Origin: Promicromonosporaceae bacterium
GTDB taxonomy: Bacteria > Actinomycetota > Actinomycetes > Actinomycetales > Cellulomonadaceae
DNA: 16,760 bases
Direction: 5' to 3'
NCBI GenBank assembly: GCA_009780755.1
Contig: WQZL01000033.1
Location: forward strand, 1 to 16,760
Below, piece by piece: positions 12,801-16,760 of the stretch; position 1 is the stretch's first letter, and each line of letters opens with the position of its first letter. The notes beneath the pieces are model-generated. The model worked only from the letters and a program-made list of their open reading frames with translations, had not been told where the DNA came from and did no database searches. The position numbers were made by a program, and so were the translations under genes.

Positions 12801-12826
12801 GTGGTTTCGACAAGCTCAACCACCGG
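12801..12826 (-). repeat. Dispersed repeat copy, intergenic
   Basis: On the minus strand this reads as GGTGGTTGAGCTTGTCGAAA, between the convergent ends of the small ORF and the LytR_C gene. The GTGGTT/AACCAC ends form a short hairpin. A truncated relative (GTGGTTTCAGCCACCGG) follows the terminator near 10393-10409. Confidence 0.65.
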
Positions 12827-12844
12827 AATGGATGGGGTGTTGAG

Positions 12845-13558
12845 CTACGGCAGGGTTAGTGCGCCTTGGATCACTACCGCTACGGCACCGGCGGGTGGAG
12901 ACTGCTGTAGGACGTTGGCCGGGTCGATGCCCAGGATCGCTGCGATTCGGGCGGCGGTGGCCGCGTAGCCCTCCGCGTACCAGACACTGGTGGCGCTCGG
13001 CGCTCCGCCTCCCGTGAAGTTCGCGGGGGTGGTATTGGTAAAGCCCCGCGCCTCCAGCGCGGCGGCGCCGCGACCGGCCTCACCGGTAATGCCGGAGTTG
13101 TTCAGCACGCGCACGTCGGCGTCATAGTCAGGCTCGTCGCCCGGCTCCTCTCCGCCATCACCATTTGGATCTTCGCCGCCTTCACCACCGTTTGGCCCCT
13201 CATCACCTTCACCGCCATTGGGTTCCTCGTAGCCACCCTCACCGTTGGCGGGAGGCTCTTCGCCGTTTCCGGGGTCCGGGTCGATTCCAAAGTCGGGAGG
13301 CTCTATCTCACCGTTTTCCGGGTAGGTGACGTCCGGCGAAGGCGTCGGCTCGGTGATTCCGGTCTCTTCCTCGTCAAATCCGCGCGTGAAGTAGACCACG
13401 CCGACGACCGCCGCGGCCGCGGCCAGCACTACCACCAGCAGGAACGGCACTATCGACCGCCACTTGCTCGGGGGGGCGCGATGTACCCCGACGGGGTATT
13501 CCCCAGGCTCCTGGAGGTCGAACTCGTCGGGGGGGTACGGGTATTGGCTGCGGCTCAC
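12845..13558 (-). CDS. LytR C-terminal domain membrane protein (VirR-like)
   Basis: A 237-residue single-pass membrane protein. A cytoplasmic N-terminus of about 34 residues precedes a transmembrane helix (IVPFLLVVVLAAAAAVVGVV, about residues 36-56). Next come an acidic Pro/Gly/Glu/Asn-rich linker with repeated PNGGEG units (about residues 65-145) and a LytR_C domain (VRVLNNSGITGEAGRGAAALEARGF to the end). In M. tuberculosis the equivalent gene Rv0431 (VirR) follows the DUF3263 gene Rv0430 and affects vesicle release and envelope integrity; the same gene order here supports a similar envelope role. The GTG at 13556-13558 starts 16 bases after the upstream stop and has TAACCT six bases before it, so it may also have its own leaderless promoter. 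Confidence 0.88.
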   Translation of the reverse strand: MSRSQYPYPPDEFDLQEPGEYPVGVHRAPPSKWRSIVPFLLVVVLAAAAAVVGVVYFTRGFDEEETGITEPTPSPDVTYPENGEIEPPDFGIDPDPGNGEEPPANGEGGYEEPNGGEGDEGPNGGEGGEDPNGDGGEEPGDEPDYDADVRVLNNSGITGEAGRGAAALEARGFTNTTPANFTGGGAPSATSVWYAEGYAATAARIAAILGIDPANVLQQSPPAGAVAVVIQGALTLP

Positions 13559-13574
13559 AGGTAGAGGTTAACCG

Positions 13575-13895
13575 CTATCCGGCTCGTGATTGCGAAAGAC
13601 GGCGTTCAGAACGCGCCCGGTGTCGCGTGTCGCGCTGCCGACGGAGCCTTTTGACCAGCATCGGATCGGTTGCCAGCGCTGCCGGGGAGTCGATCAACGC
13701 GTTCAAAATCTGGTAGTACCGCGTCGGGGTCAAGGAGAACAGCTCGTTGATCGCATGCTCTTTTGCCCCTGCGTACTTCCACCACTGCCGCTCGAAGGCA
13801 AGGATTTCCGCGTCTCGTTCACTCAAGCCCACGGTCGCTGATGCGTCCGCCGTCGAAGGCACGGGACGCAGTACGGCCACATTCATGAGGGCCAT
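13575..13895 (-). CDS. DUF3263 protein
   Basis: A 106-residue basic protein with the very conserved actinobacterial DUF3263 core (LSERDAEILAFERQWWKYAG, then ELFSLTPTRYYQILNALIDS and DPMLVKRLRRQRDTRHRAR). The middle looks like a helix-turn-helix, so DNA binding is often suspected, but no role is established. The first 22 residues are not part of the core. The start could be the ATG at 13893-13895 or the in-frame ATG at 13884-13886; neither has a strong ribosome binding site. It is first in a two-gene operon with the LytR_C gene. Confidence 0.88.
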   Translation of the reverse strand: MALMNVAVLRPVPSTADASATVGLSERDAEILAFERQWWKYAGAKEHAINELFSLTPTRYYQILNALIDSPAALATDPMLVKRLRRQRDTRHRARSERRLSQSRAG

Positions 13896-13942
13896 CGTAA
13901 ACCGAGAATCACACTGTTGTCATTATCCTGGCGCGTGCCGGT

Positions 13943-14833
13943 TCACTCCCCCTCGGCTGGAGGCGGCCAGGGGGTCAGCGTGGGCCACTTCGCCTCGCGG
14001 CCATCGCCGCTAGAGGTGCCGGTGACGCGCCGCTTGAGCCAGGGAGCCACATAATTCCTTGCCCATTCGGCGTCGGCTTTTGCCTTCTCCACCAGCGCGG
14101 GAGCGGGTTGGGCGGGCAGCGGTTCGTCGTAGTCCAAGTCTTCGGGGGGTAGCCCGAGAGCGATCAGGGCGGCGCTGACCACGCGGCGGTGGCCATCTTC
14201 GGTCAGGTGCAGACGATCAGGCGCCCACAGGCGCAGGTCGAATAGCGAGCGCATTCCCCAGATGTCCATGACGTGCGCCCCGTGGCGACGGGCGATGGCA
14301 TAGATGTTCGAGGAGTACGCGCCGGTACGCCCCCGCGTCCAGGCCAGGCCGCCGCCCGCTTTGAAGCCGGTACTCATCAGCACGTCGGCGCCCGTGGCGC
14401 GAGCCTGGGCGACGGCGCCTTCCAGTTTCTCGCATAACGCATCCACGTCTGATCCTGGCCGCAGAATGTCGTTTCCGCCGCCAACAATCGAGATCAGGTC
14501 GGGACGCTGTTCGAGCGCGGCAGGCAGTTGTTCTTCAAGGATGGGGACGAGCGTGCGGCCGCGAATTGCAAGGTTTGCATACGCTAACGGTTCGAGTCCG
14601 GCGGCTCGGCGATGCTCCGACAGTGAGCAAGCGAGACGGTCGGCCCACCCGCGTTGGAGGCCGTCATCGCTGCCTGGCTCACCATCGTCTCCGAGGTGTT
14701 CGGCAAGCGATCCCGGCTCACGAGCTTCGCTGGGGTATGCGTCACACATGCCTTCGGAGAAGGAATCGCCGATGGCGATGTAGGAACGCCACTTGGGTGC
14801 GGTTGGCCTGGTTTGGCTGGTCGTGGAGGTCAC
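13943..14833 (-). CDS. SGNH/GDSL-family hydrolase
   Basis: A 296-residue esterase-like hydrolase. The SGNH blocks are present in order: GDSFSEG with nucleophile Ser24, GGGND with Asn121, and DRLHLTEDGH with the catalytic Asp206 and His209. No signal peptide or membrane helix is visible, so it is probably cytoplasmic. The last 50 residues (after about 245) lie beyond the hydrolase fold and are Pro-rich. It starts with GTG at 14831-14833; a CAGAAT box is six bases upstream, consistent with leaderless expression. It ends 47 bases before the DUF3263 gene on the same strand and could read into it. The substrate cannot be predicted. Confidence 0.88.
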   Translation of the reverse strand: MTSTTSQTRPTAPKWRSYIAIGDSFSEGMCDAYPSEAREPGSLAEHLGDDGEPGSDDGLQRGWADRLACSLSEHRRAAGLEPLAYANLAIRGRTLVPILEEQLPAALEQRPDLISIVGGGNDILRPGSDVDALCEKLEGAVAQARATGADVLMSTGFKAGGGLAWTRGRTGAYSSNIYAIARRHGAHVMDIWGMRSLFDLRLWAPDRLHLTEDGHRRVVSAALIALGLPPEDLDYDEPLPAQPAPALVEKAKADAEWARNYVAPWLKRRVTGTSSGDGREAKWPTLTPWPPPAEGE

Positions 14834-14858
14834 AGGAAGATTCTGCCCTGTCCCTACG
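14834..14858 (-). promoter_or_regulatory. Leaderless promoter of the SGNH hydrolase
   Basis: On the minus strand CAGAAT (14840-14845) lies six bases before the GTG. The surrounding block CGTAG...GGCAGAATCTTCC is shared with the pgm start region at 1028-1053. Confidence 0.45.
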
Positions 14859-14916
14859 GGGGTTAATCAACCATTTGGCGCGTCTAAGCCCATCGGTTGT
14901 CGATGATTGGTAGTTA

Positions 14917-15573
14917 CTAAAGGCGCCAATCCACCGGCTCGGCTCCCTGCGCCACCAACAGCTCGTTGACCCGGCTAAAGGGGCGACTACCAAAGAAGCC
15001 GTACCGGGCGGAAAGCGGACTTGGATGCGGGCTAGCCACGTAGGGCACCGGGCCGAGCAGCGGTATCACCGTCTGAGCGTCCCGTCCCCAGAGAATCGCC
15101 GCGAGGGGACCACCGCGGGCCACGAGGGCCACGATGGCTCGCTCGGTGATGGCCTCCCAGCCCTTGCCGCGATGCGAACCGGGGGTTCCTGGCTTAACCG
15201 TGAGCACTCGGTTGAGCAGCAACACGCCCTGATCGGCCCAAGAGCGCAGGTCGCCGTTGGCGGGTTCGGGCATCCCAAGATCGGTTCCAAGTTCTGTGAA
15301 GATATTGGCCAAAGAGCGCGGGATGGGCCGCACATCGGGCTGCACGGAGAAGGAAAGCCCCATCGCGTGCCCCGGCGTCGGGTAGGGATCCTGCCCGACT
15401 ATCAGCACCTTCACCTCGGCCAGTGGCCTGCGGAACGCCGCGAGTACGTCGGCCTCGGCGGGCAGAAATCCGCGCCCGGCCTCCTGCTCCGCTCGCAGGA
15501 ACGCGCCCATCGCCCCCGGCGGCGCCGCTCCACGCAACGCATTGAGCCAACCCGAATCCATCCCATCAAACAC
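14917..15573 (-). CDS. ung: Uracil-DNA glycosylase, family 1
   Basis: This enzyme removes uracil from DNA at the start of base excision repair. The catalytic water-activating motif is GQDPYPTPGHAMGLSFSV with Asp62, the leucine-insertion motif is HPSPLSAR with His183, and LLLNRVLTV and GFFGSRPFSRVNELL are also conserved. The PT in place of the HG of E. coli is usual for actinobacterial Ung. The length of 218 residues is close to the typical 225. The GTG at 15571-15573 is favoured because TAGCCT lies six bases upstream (15580-15585), giving a leaderless transcript; an ATG four codons in is the alternative. The upstream side faces the palindromic repeat. Confidence 0.96.
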   Translation of the reverse strand: MFDGMDSGWLNALRGAAPPGAMGAFLRAEQEAGRGFLPAEADVLAAFRRPLAEVKVLIVGQDPYPTPGHAMGLSFSVQPDVRPIPRSLANIFTELGTDLGMPEPANGDLRSWADQGVLLLNRVLTVKPGTPGSHRGKGWEAITERAIVALVARGGPLAAILWGRDAQTVIPLLGPVPYVASPHPSPLSARYGFFGSRPFSRVNELLVAQGAEPVDWRL

Positions 15574-15619
15574 CCCCCGAGGCTACCCACCAACCAACCC
15601 CACACCAAACGCCCCACCG

Positions 15620-15737
15620 CGAACCGGACGTTTGTCGGATAACTAGATCGCGAACCGGATGTTTGTCGGCTATGAAACGGTTCATAGCCGACAAACATCC
15701 GGTTCGACGCGAGAAAAATCGACAGAAGTCCGGTTCG
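15620..15737. repeat. CGAACCGG palindromic repeat cluster, subtype 2
   Basis: Four units of about 20 bases: CGAACCGGACGTTTGTCGGA at 15620 and CGAACCGGATGTTTGTCGG at 15651 on the plus strand, and two reversed units at 15688-15706 and 15720-15737. The inner two belong to a perfect 26-bp inverted repeat (15651-15676 and 15681-15706) with loop ACGG. It lies between two minus-strand genes, 47 bases or more upstream of ung. Its symmetry creates similar ORFs on both strands, which are not genes. Confidence 0.9.
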
Positions 15738-15755
15738 GCGTGCAGGTGGGTGGCT

Positions 15756-15797
15756 TGGGATGGGATGGGGTGGGGTGGGATGGGGTGAGGTGGGGGG
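15756..15797 (+). repeat. G-rich tandem tract (TGGGR units)
   Basis: Repeated TGGGA/TGGGG units (for example TGGGATGGGATGGGGTGGGG) contain several adjacent runs of three or more G, fitting a G-quadruplex motif. The tract directly follows the stop of the minus-strand Fe-S gene. On the other flank of the palindrome (15577-15618) the plus strand is C-rich, a loose mirror image. Confidence 0.7.
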
Positions 15798-16760
15798 TTA
15801 GGCGGGTAGGTGGGTGGCCAGGATTTGGGCTAGGGCTTTGCCTTCGATGTTGGCCAGGTGGGTGGCTTGGGTGCGGCAGGAGAAGCCGTCGGCCAGGAAT
15901 TCCGTGTCGGCATCGGCCGCGCGCAGGGCTGGGAGCAGGGCGTTTTCGGCGACAGCCACCGAGATTTCGTAGTGACCCTTTTGCATGCCGAAGTTTCCGG
16001 CCAGACCGCAGCAGCCCGCCAAGACCTCAATCTGGGCACCAGCCGCGCGCAGCAGCGCCTCGTCCTTCGCAAATCCCATCACCGAGTGATGGTGGCAATG
16101 CGGCTGCACGACGGCCTTCAGGCCGGAGAGGTCGGGTAGCTGCCAGCCGGTAGATGTCTCGGGGTCGGTGAGCAGCTCGGCCAGCGTGTAGGTAGCTCCC
16201 GCGATAGCCGCCGCGCGTGGATCATCGGGGAACAAGTCAAGCAAGTCGGAGCGAAGCACACCCGTGCAGGACGGCTCCAGCCCCATGATCGGGATGCCAT
16301 TGACAGCATAGGGGGCCAGGGTGTTCAACAGCCGCGCCAGCTGCCGTTTGGCGCCGTCGAGCTGGCCCGTGGAAATCCAGGTCAGCCCGCAGCAGGCCAC
16401 CTCATCTGGCACGATCACGTCGTATCCGGCGGCCGTGAGTACCTTGAGGGCTGCCTTCGGCACTTCCGTGGCCAAGCCATCGCTGAACGAATCGGTCCAC
16501 AGGACGACGCGGGGCTTTTGGTGGTTGCGCCTGTCGAAACTACGCAAGCCGGTGGTGGTTTCGGCAGGCTGAACCACCGGCATACCCTGCTTTCGGTACC
16601 AGGTGCGGAAGGGTTGGGGGGCGAAGCGCATCATCTTACGACGGGGGTCCATGCCGCCAAGACGCAGCACGAGGCGGGCGATGGGCCGCACCGAAAGTAC
16701 CGCGTTCACCACCGCCACCACCGGCCTCCCAAGCCGCCCGAGCAGGCGCGTCCAACGAGG
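15798..16760 (-). CDS. (Fe-S)-binding oxidoreductase, C-terminal part with two CCG domains
   Basis: The C-terminal 320 residues of a protein that continues beyond the right edge. Two cysteine-rich CCG domains are present: WTDSFSDGLATEVPKAALKV with DEVACCGLTWISTGQLDGAK, and QPHCHHHSVMG with LAGCCGLAGNFGMQKGHYE. Such domains bind an Fe-S cofactor in GlpC, LutA and HdrB-type enzymes, and form the C-terminus of large FAD-binding and (Fe-S)-binding proteins of the D-lactate/glycolate dehydrogenase type (about 950 residues). That fused type is likeliest, since the upstream residues (RLGGMDPRRKMMRFAPQPFRTW) resemble its linker, but the FAD domain lies outside the window. Between the linker and the first CCG domain the frame carries an inverted pair of dispersed repeats, encoding MPVVQPAETTTGLRSFDRRN, which looks like an insertion. 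Confidence 0.85.
   Translation of the reverse strand, partial: PRWTRLLGRLGRPVVAVVNAVLSVRPIARLVLRLGGMDPRRKMMRFAPQPFRTWYRKQGMPVVQPAETTTGLRSFDRRNHQKPRVVLWTDSFSDGLATEVPKAALKVLTAAGYDVIVPDEVACCGLTWISTGQLDGAKRQLARLLNTLAPYAVNGIPIMGLEPSCTGVLRSDLLDLFPDDPRAAAIAGATYTLAELLTDPETSTGWQLPDLSGLKAVVQPHCHHHSVMGFAKDEALLRAAGAQIEVLAGCCGLAGNFGMQKGHYEISVAVAENALLPALRAADADTEFLADGFSCRTQATHLANIEGKALAQILATHLPA
16521..16580. repeat. Inverted pair of dispersed repeats inside the Fe-S protein gene
   Basis: GTGGTTGCGCCTGTCGAAAC (16521-16540) and the reverse complement of 16561-16580 region, GTGGTTCAGCCTGCCGAAAC (16557 side), match at 17 of 20 positions. They can form a hairpin with a loop of about 15 bases. The frame stays open through both copies. 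Confidence 0.7.

Noticed and set aside
15411..15698. Minus-strand ORF beginning MFVGYEPFHSRQTSGS
   Set aside because: It begins in the palindromic repeat and runs out of frame across ung. A near-identical start is encoded on the opposite strand, as expected from DNA symmetry.
15659..16153. Plus-strand ORF beginning MFVGYETVHSRQTSGS
   Set aside because: It is the mirror product of the same palindrome and then runs antisense to the Fe-S protein gene with a low-complexity Gly/Trp/Arg-rich product.

Overview
The window is high-GC DNA with codon use strongly biased to G/C in third positions. Its genes point to an actinobacterium (class Actinomycetes): a Bpa/PafE proteasome activator ending in GQYL, an XPB-type helicase with its actinobacterial partner, the DUF3263 + LytR_C pair (compare Mycobacterium tuberculosis Rv0430-Rv0431), a WXG100 protein, and CIRCE-controlled groEL. 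The family or genus cannot be fixed from the sequence. Several genes look leaderless, with a TANNNT-like -10 box about six bases before the start codon, which is also common in this phylum.

Layout. 1-1415: a truncated phosphoglucomutase gene (minus) diverges from an Hsp15-like S4 RNA-binding protein (plus) over only 36 bases. 1603-2499: Bpa/PafE (minus) and a tRNA-Ser(UGA). 2724-5403: a shortened helicase-associated protein overlaps an XPB-family DNA helicase. 5407-5493: a palindromic repeat cluster. 5547-8462: a secreted, membrane-anchored TPM-domain protein followed by a PspA/IM30 protein, a likely envelope-stress pair. 8525-9130: a NYN-domain putative RNase. 9282-9572: a lone WXG100 protein. 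9631-10333: a Phd/YefM antitoxin with a PIN (VapC-like) toxin, closed by a strong terminator.

10425-12047: GroEL (minus), with two CIRCE operators around its promoter and a leader of roughly 200 bases; no groES is present. 12351-12653: a DUF1294 membrane protein, possibly followed by a coupled 40-residue ORF. 12845-13895: a LytR_C-domain membrane protein and a DUF3263 protein (minus). 13943-14833: an SGNH hydrolase. 14917-15573: uracil-DNA glycosylase. 15620-15797: a large palindromic repeat with G-rich flanking DNA. 15798 to the window end: the C-terminal part of an (Fe-S)-binding oxidoreductase.

Most genes are housekeeping (protein quality control, DNA repair, envelope stress, sugar phosphate metabolism). 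The accessory component is the toxin-antitoxin module plus at least two families of dispersed repeats. One repeat family lies inside three genes, always in the same reading frame. I did not find a clearly new multi-gene system. The strongest leads are the palindromic repeats, the in-frame coding repeats, the shortened XPB partner and the widespread leaderless promoter layout.
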